Assembly (NCBI GenBank): GCA_905210055.1 | Contig: CAJLVH010000026.1 | Location: 1 to 17,180 of the forward strand | DNA from: an uncultured Enorma sp. | GTDB taxonomy: Bacteria > Actinomycetota > Coriobacteriia > Coriobacteriales > Coriobacteriaceae | DNA length: 17,180 nt | Direction of reading: 5' to 3' | Part shown: positions 1-6,798 of the stretch, in pieces | Position numbering within the stretch: position 1 is the stretch's first letter | Layout: every line of letters begins with the position of its first letter | The notes under the pieces: generated by a model | The model's input: only the letters and a program-made list of their open reading frames with translations | Database searches by the model: none | What the model was told of the DNA's origin: nothing | Position numbers and translations under genes: made by a program

Positions 1-303
1 GCGGGCGGCCGGGCGCGTGAAGGGCGCGCACTCGGCATAGCTGCGCCAATGGGTGAGCTTGTACGCCAGCGCGGCAGCAGCGAGCACGAGCCACGCCACG
101 AGCAGGTAGTACAGCACGACCTCGACTGTGTACGCCTGGGCAAGGAAACTTAGCGCGGGGCGCGGCTGGCTCGAGAGGAGCATGCCCGCGAACGCGACGG
201 CGCTCGTCCCGAGCAGCACATAGCGGTGATCGTGCGTGAGAAACGCCATAAGGCGGCCGCGCAGGGTGCGGCCGCCGCGTGGCGAAGCGTCATGTGAAGC
301 CAT
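1..303 (-). CDS. Membrane protein, probable amino-acid ABC transporter permease (N-terminal 101 codons; runs off window)
   Basis: An open frame on the minus strand begins at ATG 303-301 and stays open to the window edge. AAGGAG (308-313) sits 4 nt before the start. The 101 visible residues have a short basic, polar N-terminus, a hydrophobic stretch at about residues 29-45 (VLLGTSAVAFAGMLLSS) and a longer one at about 57-86 that could hold one or two membrane helices. The gene starts 37 nt after the stop of the receptor gene, with no terminator between, so the two are almost certainly co-transcribed. By position it is the likely permease partner, but no permease signature (the EAA loop is C-terminal) is inside the window. 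The membrane-protein call is firm; the permease call is inference from context. Confidence 0.55.
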   Translation of the reverse strand, partial: MASHDASPRGGRTLRGRLMAFLTHDHRYVLLGTSAVAFAGMLLSSQPRPALSFLAQAYTVEVVLYYLLVAWLVLAAAALAYKLTHWRSYAECAPFTRPAAR

Positions 304-340
304 GATTCTCCTTGGGTTCGTTCAGATGCCGGGGCGCGCC

Positions 341-1270
341 CTACGCGGGCTGGCGATCCATGCAGGCGTTCCACATGTCCTGGCGCTCGTCCTCCGAAAT
401 GCCGTCGATGACCGCGTTGATACGATCCATGATCTCGGCATCGGAACCCTTCACGATAGCGGCGTTGTCGGGCATGGCGGAACCCTCGAACTTCTCCTCC
501 ATCTGGAGCTCGACGAAATTGGGGTACTGCTCGATGAGCTTCGGCATCGAGAGCATTGAGTATGTAATGATGTCGCAGCGGCCGTTGGCGAGATTCTCGA
601 TCACGAGCGGCACGGTCTCGGCGGGCGTGGCATGGGTGACATCGGGAATCTGGTCGATCACGGTATCGTACATGGTTGCCGCCTGACCGAGAACCGTCGC
701 ACCCGCGATGTCGGCGAACGTCGTGGCGTTGACGTACGGTGAGTCCTCCGTGGTGATCATGACGATATCGTCGTCGATGTAGGAGTTGGAGAAGTCCGCG
801 GACTCGGCGCGTTCCGGATCGACAGACATACCAGCGCAGATGATGTCAATCTGGCCGCTGTTGAGCGCGTCGATGAGACCAGAGAAATCAAGCTTCACGG
901 CAACGGGATCGAGATCGAACTCCTCGGCGATGAGCTTGGCAACCTGAACGTCATAGCCATCGGCGTAAGCACCGGCAACGTTCTCGATGGGCATGGTGAA
1001 CTCGGATTCTTCCGAAACCTGCCAGTTATAGGGGGCGTAGGCAGCCTCCATGCCCACGCGGAGCATGCCATCGGAGCCGAAGCTCGCGGTCGCGGCGGCG
1101 TCATCGGCGGTGCTGCCGGCATCGTCCGTCTCCTGGGCAGCGGGGCCGCATCCGGCGAGGAACATCATGCTCCCCATGCCGACCGCCGATATGCCGGATA
1201 GCTTTAAGAAGCCGCGGCGCGAGCACGCGAGATTCGTCGATGGCAGGGCGGTGGGGGTAGTCTTCCTCAT
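341..1270 (-). CDS. Amino-acid ABC transporter substrate-binding lipoprotein (SBP_bac_3 type, Tat-type signal)
   Basis: A 309-residue extracytoplasmic receptor that should capture a polar amino acid and deliver it to an ABC permease. The N-terminus carries a twin-arginine motif (SRRGFLKL, Arg18-Arg19), a hydrophobic stretch and a lipobox LAGC with Cys41, so it is predicted to be Tat-exported, lipidated and anchored outside the membrane. A Ser/Thr/Ala/Asp-rich linker follows (about 45-65). The family-3 receptor fold starts at MLRVGMEAAYAPYNW (about 69-83), then GYDVQVAKLIAEEF (105-118) and the LIDALNSGQIDIICAGMS segment (132-149). Length is typical. The start was set at ATG 1270 because GGGAAGG (1278-1284) lies 7 nt upstream; the in-frame start 15 codons earlier has no such site. 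The ligand cannot be read from sequence. The membrane protein gene follows 37 nt downstream. Confidence 0.9.
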   Translation of the reverse strand: MRKTTPTALPSTNLACSRRGFLKLSGISAVGMGSMMFLAGCGPAAQETDDAGSTADDAAATASFGSDGMLRVGMEAAYAPYNWQVSEESEFTMPIENVAGAYADGYDVQVAKLIAEEFDLDPVAVKLDFSGLIDALNSGQIDIICAGMSVDPERAESADFSNSYIDDDIVMITTEDSPYVNATTFADIAGATVLGQAATMYDTVIDQIPDVTHATPAETVPLVIENLANGRCDIITYSMLSMPKLIEQYPNFVELQMEEKFEGSAMPDNAAIVKGSDAEIMDRINAVIDGISEDERQDMWNACMDRQPA

Positions 1271-1534
1271 GATGGTTCCTTCCCGTATGTGTTGTATAAC
1301 CCCTTCCGTGCGCACAACCGGAGGGGACCCATTCCCCTCCCCCTTGCAACTTAATGCGAGAAAGTTCCGCGCACGTGGTTAAGAATAGACGGCAGCGCGG
1401 ACGTTCCCCATAACTTTTTTCCGCCGAAACACGCGTGTAATGAAACCGCAGAAATTACTTTAGTGAGAAAAAGCATTCATTCTAACGCGCGGTGTCCCCC
1501 TGCGAGCCACTTTGGGGGCGTGCTCTAACGCAAC
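1271..1534 (-). other. Leader and upstream region of the receptor gene
   Basis: This gap lies between the receptor start and the terminator of the upstream GTPase gene. It holds a perfect 8-bp hairpin, GGAGGGGA/TCCCCTCC with a 5-nt loop (1320-1340), about 50 nt before the start codon and without a T-tract. It also holds a 10-bp palindrome ACACGCGTGT (1429-1438) that could be an operator. I see no convincing -35/-10 pair, no T-box and no known riboswitch. A repeat fragment at 1508-1523 is listed separately. Confidence 0.35.
1508..1523 (+). repeat. Single-arm fragment of the TTGGGGAC repeat family (element F)
   Basis: CACTTTGGGGGCG (1508-1520) matches 12 of 13 bases of the outer arm of the palindromes at 12685-12754 and 12937-12994. 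The stretch TTGGGGGCGTG at 1513-1523 also matches the left arm of the element at 14303-14382. No full second arm is present, only a CCCCC run at 1496-1500, so this is either a decayed copy or a chance similarity. Confidence 0.35.
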
Positions 1535-1568
1535 AAGCGCCGCAGGCGAGTCGCTTCCTGCGGCGCTT
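1535..1568 (-). terminator. Hairpin terminator of the EF-G-like gene
   Basis: Perfect 12-bp arms AAGCGCCGCAGG/CCTGCGGCGCTT enclose a 10-nt loop, about 32 nt after the GTPase stop codon. On the minus strand the stem is followed by GTTGCGTT, a weak T-rich tail. The stem is strong, but the poor T-tract makes termination efficiency uncertain. Confidence 0.65.
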
Positions 1569-1599
1569 CGTTGCTATAAAATCTATCCTCTATGTCAGG

Positions 1600-3666
1600 T
1601 TAGCGACCCTGGGCGCGGGACTCCTCGTAGAATTCGACGAGGTGCTTCTGCACGTCGTAGGGCACCTGCTCATAGCCGGCGGGCTCCATGGTGAAGTCGC
1701 CCGTGCCGCGCGTGATCGAACGCAGGCGAGTCGCGTAATCCGTGAGCTCAGCGAGCGGAACGGTCGCGGTGACGACGGTGTTCCCGCGGTCATCGGTGTC
1801 CATACCGGTCACGCGTCCACGCGAGCCGGAAACATCGCCCATCACTGCGCCGGCATAGCTCTCCGGAATGGTGACGGTGATGTTCTCCATAGGCTCAAGC
1901 ACTACGGGATCGGCATCGGCACATGCCTTTTTGAGGCCGATGCGCGCGGCGGCGCGGAATGCCATCTCGTTGGAGTCGACGGGGTGGTACGAACCGTCGT
2001 AGCACGCCACGCGAATACCCGTGAGCGGGTAGCCGGCGATGACGCCTTCCTTCATGGTCTCCTGAACGCCCTTGTCCACGGCAGGGATGAGCGCACGCGG
2101 GATGCGGCCACCCACGACCTCGTCGACGAACTCGTACTCCGTGCCATCAAGCAGCGGCTCAACACGCAGGTAGCAATCGCCGAACTGGCCGGCGCCGCCC
2201 GTCTGCTTCTTGTGGCGACCCTGCGCGCTCGCCACGCGGCGAATAGTCTCGCGATACGGGATGCGGATGGGCACGATGTGAGCCACGACCTTCGTGCGCT
2301 CCTCCAGACGGTTGAGCAGCACGGAAACCTGAGCCTCGCCCACGGCGGAGATGATCGTCTGGCCGGTTTCCTCGTTGCGCTCGATCTTCATCGTGGGATC
2401 GGCCTCGCAGGCGCGATCGATGAACGTGAAGAGCTTGTCCTCGTCGGAACGGTTCTCGGCCTCGATGGCGATGCGGTACTGGCTGTTCGGGAACTGGAAC
2501 GCCGCCGCCTCGACCTTACCGGTCACGGAGAGTGTGTCGCCGGTATCTGCCGAGATCTTCGTGGTGACGATGATGTCGCCCGCCTCAGCCTTGCCGACCT
2601 CGTCCATATCCTTGCCGCACATCACGTAGAGGTGCGCCAGGCGCTCACCCTTGCGCGTACGCGCGTTCACGAGCTCGATGCCCGGCGTGAGCGTACCGGT
2701 GAGCACCTTGAGGAAGCTGATGCGGCCCTGCTGCGGGTCGTTGAGCGTCTTAAATACGAAGGCGACGGGACGGTCGTCCTCGGAGGAGATCTTCAGCGTA
2801 TCGCCGTCGACGAGCGGCATCTCGCCATAGTCCGTCGGCTTCGGGAAGTACGTGGCGATATCGTCCATGACGGAGTGGACGCCCAGCTCGCGCGTGCAAG
2901 AACCCACGAATACCGGCACGAAGAGGCGCTTGGCGATCGCCTCGGAGAGCAGGCCCTCGACCTCTTCCTGCGAGAGCGCCTCACCTTCGAGATACTTCAT
3001 CATGAGCTCGTCGTCCGCCTCGGCCACAGCCTCGCACAGCTGCTCGCGCGCTTCCTCGGCAGCGTCGAGATACTCTTCGGGGATGTCGAACTCGGTTTGC
3101 GTGGTGCCATCGCAATGGCGCGCCTTCATGCGCACGATGTCGATGACGCCCTCGAAGTTGTCGCCCGTACCCCACGGCAGGGTCACGGCACCCAAACGCA
3201 CGCCGAAGCGCTCGCGGAGCGCCTTCATGCAGGTGTCGTAATCGGCGTTCTCCTTATCGATGCGGTTGATGAACACCGCGCGCGCAAGGCGCAGGTCTTC
3301 CGCGGCGTACCACAGCTTCACCGTGGTGGGCTGCGGGCCTTCGGCGGCGTCGACCACGAAGAGCGCCGTCTCGCACACGCTCATCGCAGCATAGGCATCG
3401 CCGATGAAGTCCGGATAGCACGGGGCGTCGAGCACGTTGATGCGCACGCCCTTCCAGTCGATGGGCGCGATCGAGGTCGAGATGGAGAACTCGCGCTTGA
3501 CCTCTTCCGCGTCGTAATCGAGCGTGGGCTTCGTGCCCGCATGACCGCCCAGACGCGCGGTCTTGCCAGAAAGGTGGAGCATGGCCTCTGCGAGCGAGGT
3601 CTTGCCCACCCCGCCTTGGCCTACGAGAACCACGTTCCTTACGTCGCTTGTTTTAGGCGCGCCCAT
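1600..3666 (-). CDS. EF-G-like translational GTPase (EF-G2 type), divergent G domain
   Basis: A 688-residue protein with full EF-G architecture: G domain (about 1-275), domain II (about 297-372), domain III (about 390-465), domain IV with the GRHKKQTGGAGQFGDCYLR stretch (about 483-501), and domain V to the C-terminus. It should bind GTP and the ribosome and may act in translocation, recycling or rescue. The G1 loop is GQGGVGKTS (16-24), unlike the AHIDAGKTT of main EF-G, which points to the second, EF-G-like subfamily. The G3 motif reads D-A-P-C-Y (80-84): the DxxG glycine is Cys and the catalytic-His position is Tyr. Tyr is usual in this subfamily; Cys is odd. G4 is NRID (134-137) and G5 is GSC (255-257). 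Start at ATG 3666 is fixed by AAGGAGG 5 nt upstream; the 33 upstream in-frame codons lack a site. It appears monocistronic. Not the housekeeping fusA. Confidence 0.9.
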   Translation of the reverse strand: MGAPKTSDVRNVVLVGQGGVGKTSLAEAMLHLSGKTARLGGHAGTKPTLDYDAEEVKREFSISTSIAPIDWKGVRINVLDAPCYPDFIGDAYAAMSVCETALFVVDAAEGPQPTTVKLWYAAEDLRLARAVFINRIDKENADYDTCMKALRERFGVRLGAVTLPWGTGDNFEGVIDIVRMKARHCDGTTQTEFDIPEEYLDAAEEAREQLCEAVAEADDELMMKYLEGEALSQEEVEGLLSEAIAKRLFVPVFVGSCTRELGVHSVMDDIATYFPKPTDYGEMPLVDGDTLKISSEDDRPVAFVFKTLNDPQQGRISFLKVLTGTLTPGIELVNARTRKGERLAHLYVMCGKDMDEVGKAEAGDIIVTTKISADTGDTLSVTGKVEAAAFQFPNSQYRIAIEAENRSDEDKLFTFIDRACEADPTMKIERNEETGQTIISAVGEAQVSVLLNRLEERTKVVAHIVPIRIPYRETIRRVASAQGRHKKQTGGAGQFGDCYLRVEPLLDGTEYEFVDEVVGGRIPRALIPAVDKGVQETMKEGVIAGYPLTGIRVACYDGSYHPVDSNEMAFRAAARIGLKKACADADPVVLEPMENITVTIPESYAGAVMGDVSGSRGRVTGMDTDDRGNTVVTATVPLAELTDYATRLRSITRGTGDFTMEPAGYEQVPYDVQKHLVEFYEESRAQGR

Positions 3667-3815
3667 AGCTGCCTCCTTGTTCCCGGGCGCATGCGCGCGG
3701 CGTCTGAGCATCCGCGCGTATGCGCCGATTACATACGATATGGTTGAGCCTACCCCTCTTGGCACGTACCCTATCGCTCATTTCGACCAGCGAACGCAAG
3801 CCTGCGGTGTGCGGC

Positions 3816-3852
3816 GATGTCCCAAAAAGGGACAGGAGCATTTTGGGACATC
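3816..3852 (+). repeat. 37-bp GGGACA-type repeat, copy A
   Basis: Perfect 12-bp outer arms GATGTCCCAAAA/TTTTGGGACATC flank a 13-nt centre that contains a third GGGACA. The left TGTCCC can therefore pair either with the inner GGGACA (loop AAAAA, 3818-3834) or with the outer one. It lies about 150 bp upstream of the EF-G-like start. An inverted copy with 35 of 37 positions identical lies at 3921-3957. Confidence 0.75.
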
Positions 3853-3885
3853 TTAGAAAAAGTCGATTCAGCAAAGACCGTCGAC

Positions 3886-3919
3886 ACAAAAAGGGCCCCG
3901 GCGCGGCGCCGAGGCCCTT
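3886..3919 (-). terminator. Rho-independent terminator of tilS-hpt-ftsH
   Basis: On the minus strand AAGGGCC-U-CGGCG pairs with CGCCG-G-GGCCCUU, loop CCG, and the stem ends in a run of five Us. The internal pair is a U.G wobble on the minus-strand RNA but a C-A mismatch on the plus strand, which assigns direction. It lies about 46 nt after the ftsH stop and marks the end of that operon. Confidence 0.8.
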
Positions 3920-3920
3920 C

Positions 3921-3957
3921 GATGTCCCAAAATGCACCTGTCCCTTTTTGGGACATT
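3921..3957 (-). repeat. 37-bp GGGACA-type repeat, copy B (inverted relative to A)
   Basis: The reverse complement of copy A with two differences, one in the centre and one at the last base. It lies 8 bp after the ftsH stop codon, between that stop and the ftsH terminator, so it is transcribed in the 3' UTR. A and B enclose 68 bp that include the terminator. Confidence 0.75.
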
Positions 3958-3965
3958 GTGCCCGG

Positions 3966-6176
3966 TCACTCCTCGTTGGCCATAGCCTCCTCGGCGAAGC
4001 GAGCGGCTTCGGCGGCAATCTCCTCATCGCTCTGGCGTGGCTTGCGGCGCGTCGAGGCATCCTTGGTGCCCGCGGCCTTCACCTCTCCCGCCGCCTCGCG
4101 CTCGAGATAGGCACTCCACTCATCGTTGAGTAGCGCCTCCACCGCCTCGCCCTCGACGGTTTCGCGCTCCAGAAGCACGTTCGCCATGGTAACGAGCTGT
4201 TCGCGACGCTCTTCAAGGATCTGCTTCGCGCGGTCGTGCGCCTCGCGCATGATGCGCTGCACCTCGGCGTCGATACGCCGCGCGGTCTCCTCGGAATAAT
4301 CCTGGTGGTTCGCGTAATCACGCCCTAGGAACACCTGATGCTGAGCCTCGCCGAACACCTGCGTACCCAGTTCCTCGCTCATACCCAGGCGCGTGACCAT
4401 CTCGCGCGCCATCTTCGTTGCGCGCTCGAGGTCGTTTGAGGCACCGCTCGTGATGTCGGCGCACATAAGCTCCTCGGCAACGCGGCCGCCCAAGAACACC
4501 GCGAGCTCATCGAGCATTTCGTTCCGGGTCTTGAGGAAGTGATCTTCGGTGGGCAGCTGCATGGTGTAGCCGAGGGCCTGGCCGCGCGGGATAATCGTGA
4601 TCTTGTGCACCGGGTCGGAATGCTCGAGCACGTGCCCCACGAGCGCATGCCCGCTCTCGTGGTACGCGATGACACTGCGTTCGGTCTCGGTCATGACGCG
4701 CGTCTTGCGCTCGGGGCCGGCGATGACGCGCTCCATGGACTCCTCAATCTCGTCCATGGTGATGCGCTCGTGGTGCCGGCGCGCCGTGAGCAGCGCCGCT
4801 TCGTTCATGAGGTTCGCAAGATCGGCACCGGTGAAGCCAACGGTGAGCTTCGCGAGTTTCTCGAAGCTCACGTCCTCGCCCAAAGGCTTGTTCGCCGCAT
4901 GTACGCGTAGAATCTGCTCGCGTCCCTTCACGTCGGGACGATCGACGGTAATCTGGCGGTCAAAACGTCCGGGGCGCAGAAGAGCCGGATCGAGGATGTC
5001 CGGGCGGTTCGTCGCGGCGATGAGGATGACGCTCTCGCTCTCCTCGAAACCGTCCATCTCGACCAGCAGCTGGTTCAACGTCTGCTCGCGCTCGTCGTGC
5101 CCGCCACCGAGGCCGGCACCGCGCTGGCGTCCCACGGCATCGATCTCGTCGATGAAGATGATCGACGGCGCCTGCTCCTTAGCGCTCTTGAAGAGGTCGC
5201 GCACGCGGCTCGCGCCCACGCCCACGAACATCTCCACGAAGTCGGAGCCCGAGATGGAGAAGAACGGCACGCCCGCTTCGCCCGCCACCGCTTTGGCAAG
5301 CAGCGTCTTACCGGTACCCGGAGGGCCTACGAGCAGCACGCCGCGGGGAATCTTCGCACCGAGCTTGCGGTAGCGATCCGGATCGGAAAGGAAATCGCGC
5401 ACCTCCTCGAGCTCTTCGACTGCCTCATCGATACCGGCGACGTCGGCGAACTTCACCTTGGGACGCGTGGCCTCGTTCGTCTTGGCGTTCGTCTTACCGA
5501 ACTGCATAGCCTTGTTGTTAGCGCCCATCATCTGGCGCATGAAATACAGCATGAACAGCACGAGCACGGCCGTGGGCGCGATGCTCAGAATGAGATCCAT
5601 GAACGCATTTGGATCGCTCGTGTTCACGACGTACTCGGTCGCGGGGTGCGCCGCCATGAGCTCGGCAAGCGCATCGGAACCGATATACGTCGAGGTGAAG
5701 GGAACCGCCGCCTGGTCTTTGCCGACATCTTTGGCGTCTTCCCAATACAAGCCCTCAAGCGAACCGTCGGCGATGGTATAGGTCACGGAATCGACGCGGC
5801 CATCTTCCACGGCGGTCACGAACTCGCTTGTTGCGAGCTTCGTCGTCTCGGACGCGTGTCCCGCGCCGCCATTCATAGTGAACGCCAGGTACGCCACGAG
5901 CGCGCAAGCGACCAAGATGTAAAGCCACGACATGCGCGAGGGGCCGCGACGCCCGCCGCGGTTGGGGTCTCCCGAGCCGGGGCGCATGCCCGTCATCTGG
6001 TTGCGTGGCACCTGCTCGCCACGGGGGTTTCCCCCATCGCGCTCGTCGTGTGCCGGCTGGTTCCGCTCGGCACCGCGCGCGTCATCGCTACCCGTCGGCT
6101 CGCCGCCGGGGCGCTCATGGCGTGCGGCACTGCCATCGCCTGCCGCGTTCTGCTCTTCTTCGATACGATCGGACAT
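3966..6176 (-). CDS. ftsH: ATP-dependent zinc metalloprotease FtsH
   Basis: A 736-residue membrane-anchored AAA protease that degrades misfolded membrane proteins and short-lived regulators as a hexamer. In order: a polar, Gly/Arg/Glu-rich N-terminal extension (1-80); TM1 (about 83-101); an extracytoplasmic domain (about 102-190); TM2 (about 192-213); the AAA module with Walker A GPPGTGKT (284-291), Walker B IIFIDEID (339-346) and SRH arginines R401 and R404 in RPGRFDR; then the protease domain with HESGH (506-510) and third zinc ligand Asp582 (SNDLERAT). All catalytic residues are intact. The tail (about 690-736) is charged and probably helical. The start ATG 6176 follows the hpt TAA by 1 nt. 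Its best ribosome site, GGAGG, lies inside hpt 12 nt upstream, a long spacing that suggests translational coupling. The roughly 80-residue pre-TM extension is much longer than in E. coli FtsH. Confidence 0.97.
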   Translation of the reverse strand: MSDRIEEEQNAAGDGSAARHERPGGEPTGSDDARGAERNQPAHDERDGGNPRGEQVPRNQMTGMRPGSGDPNRGGRRGPSRMSWLYILVACALVAYLAFTMNGGAGHASETTKLATSEFVTAVEDGRVDSVTYTIADGSLEGLYWEDAKDVGKDQAAVPFTSTYIGSDALAELMAAHPATEYVVNTSDPNAFMDLILSIAPTAVLVLFMLYFMRQMMGANNKAMQFGKTNAKTNEATRPKVKFADVAGIDEAVEELEEVRDFLSDPDRYRKLGAKIPRGVLLVGPPGTGKTLLAKAVAGEAGVPFFSISGSDFVEMFVGVGASRVRDLFKSAKEQAPSIIFIDEIDAVGRQRGAGLGGGHDEREQTLNQLLVEMDGFEESESVILIAATNRPDILDPALLRPGRFDRQITVDRPDVKGREQILRVHAANKPLGEDVSFEKLAKLTVGFTGADLANLMNEAALLTARRHHERITMDEIEESMERVIAGPERKTRVMTETERSVIAYHESGHALVGHVLEHSDPVHKITIIPRGQALGYTMQLPTEDHFLKTRNEMLDELAVFLGGRVAEELMCADITSGASNDLERATKMAREMVTRLGMSEELGTQVFGEAQHQVFLGRDYANHQDYSEETARRIDAEVQRIMREAHDRAKQILEERREQLVTMANVLLERETVEGEAVEALLNDEWSAYLEREAAGEVKAAGTKDASTRRKPRQSDEEIAAEAARFAEEAMANEE

Positions 6177-6177
6177 G

Positions 6178-6744
6178 TTACGAATAAACCTCCGGTTTAA
6201 GAATGCCCACATAGGGGAGGTTGCGGTAGCGCTCCGCGAAGTCGAGGCCGTAACCCACGACGAACTCGTCGGGACAATGCGCTCCCACGTACTTCGGATT
6301 GATGGCGGCCTGCTTGCCCTCAACGTCCTTCCACAGGAAGGCGGCGACCTCAAGCGAAGCGGGGTTGCGGCTGCTCAGGTTCTTCATGAGGTACTTGAGC
6401 GTGAGGCCGGAATCGAGGATGTCCTCGACGATCAGCACGTCACGCCCCTTGATATCCATATCAAGGTCTTTCACGATACGGACTATACCCGAGGTCTTCG
6501 CCTTGTCACCATAGCTCGAGACGGCCATGAAGTCGATGGCGAGCGGAAGATCAATCGAACGCATGAGGTCGCCCATGAAGACGACCGCCCCGCGCAACAC
6601 GGCGATGAGCACCAGATCCTTCCCCTGGTAATCGCGGCTGATCTCGCTTCCCAAACGCTGCACGATACCCCGGATGTCCTCCTCGCTGAAAAGGATGGAA
6701 TCAACATCTGGATGCATCGTCGAAAGCTCGCTCTTCGTTTCCAT
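6178..6744 (-). CDS. hpt: Hypoxanthine (guanine) phosphoribosyltransferase
   Basis: A 188-residue cytoplasmic purine-salvage enzyme that joins PRPP to hypoxanthine or guanine to give IMP or GMP. The PRPP-binding loop is VLIVEDILDSGLTL (about 103-116) with the Glu-Asp pair of type I phosphoribosyltransferases. The upstream VLRGAVVFMGDL supplies the pyrophosphate loop, and the KYVG and DEFVVGYGLDF segments near the C-terminus are characteristic of HPRT. Length is usual for the family. AGGAGGG (6750-6756) lies 5 nt before ATG 6744. The gene follows tilS by 54 nt and is separated from ftsH by 1 nt, so the three form one transcription unit, an arrangement also known from Bacillus. Confidence 0.97.
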   Translation of the reverse strand: METKSELSTMHPDVDSILFSEEDIRGIVQRLGSEISRDYQGKDLVLIAVLRGAVVFMGDLMRSIDLPLAIDFMAVSSYGDKAKTSGIVRIVKDLDMDIKGRDVLIVEDILDSGLTLKYLMKNLSSRNPASLEVAAFLWKDVEGKQAAINPKYVGAHCPDEFVVGYGLDFAERYRNLPYVGILKPEVYS

Positions 6745-6798
6745 GGCAACCCTCCTGCTCGCCGATATACGTATGGCAGCTTACCCCACCGCGCGGAC

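Noticed and set aside
1271..1534. A T-box or amino-acid riboswitch before the receptor gene.
   Set aside because: No T-box sequence, no specifier hairpin and no terminator/antiterminator pair; only a small hairpin and a palindrome.
1492..3747. A 751-codon open frame on the plus strand across the EF-G-like gene, and similar long ones at 5097-6200, 11165-12586 and 14303-16036.
   Set aside because: They lie opposite genes with unmistakable conserved motifs. High GC and codon bias keep the antisense frame open; their translations are His/Arg/Asp-rich with no domain or ribosome site.
3816..3957. The inverted 37-bp pair as a minimal CRISPR or as terminal repeats of a small transposon.
   Set aside because: Only two copies in opposite orientation with a 68-bp interval that is the ftsH terminator; no spacers, no cas genes, no transposase and no clear target-site duplication.
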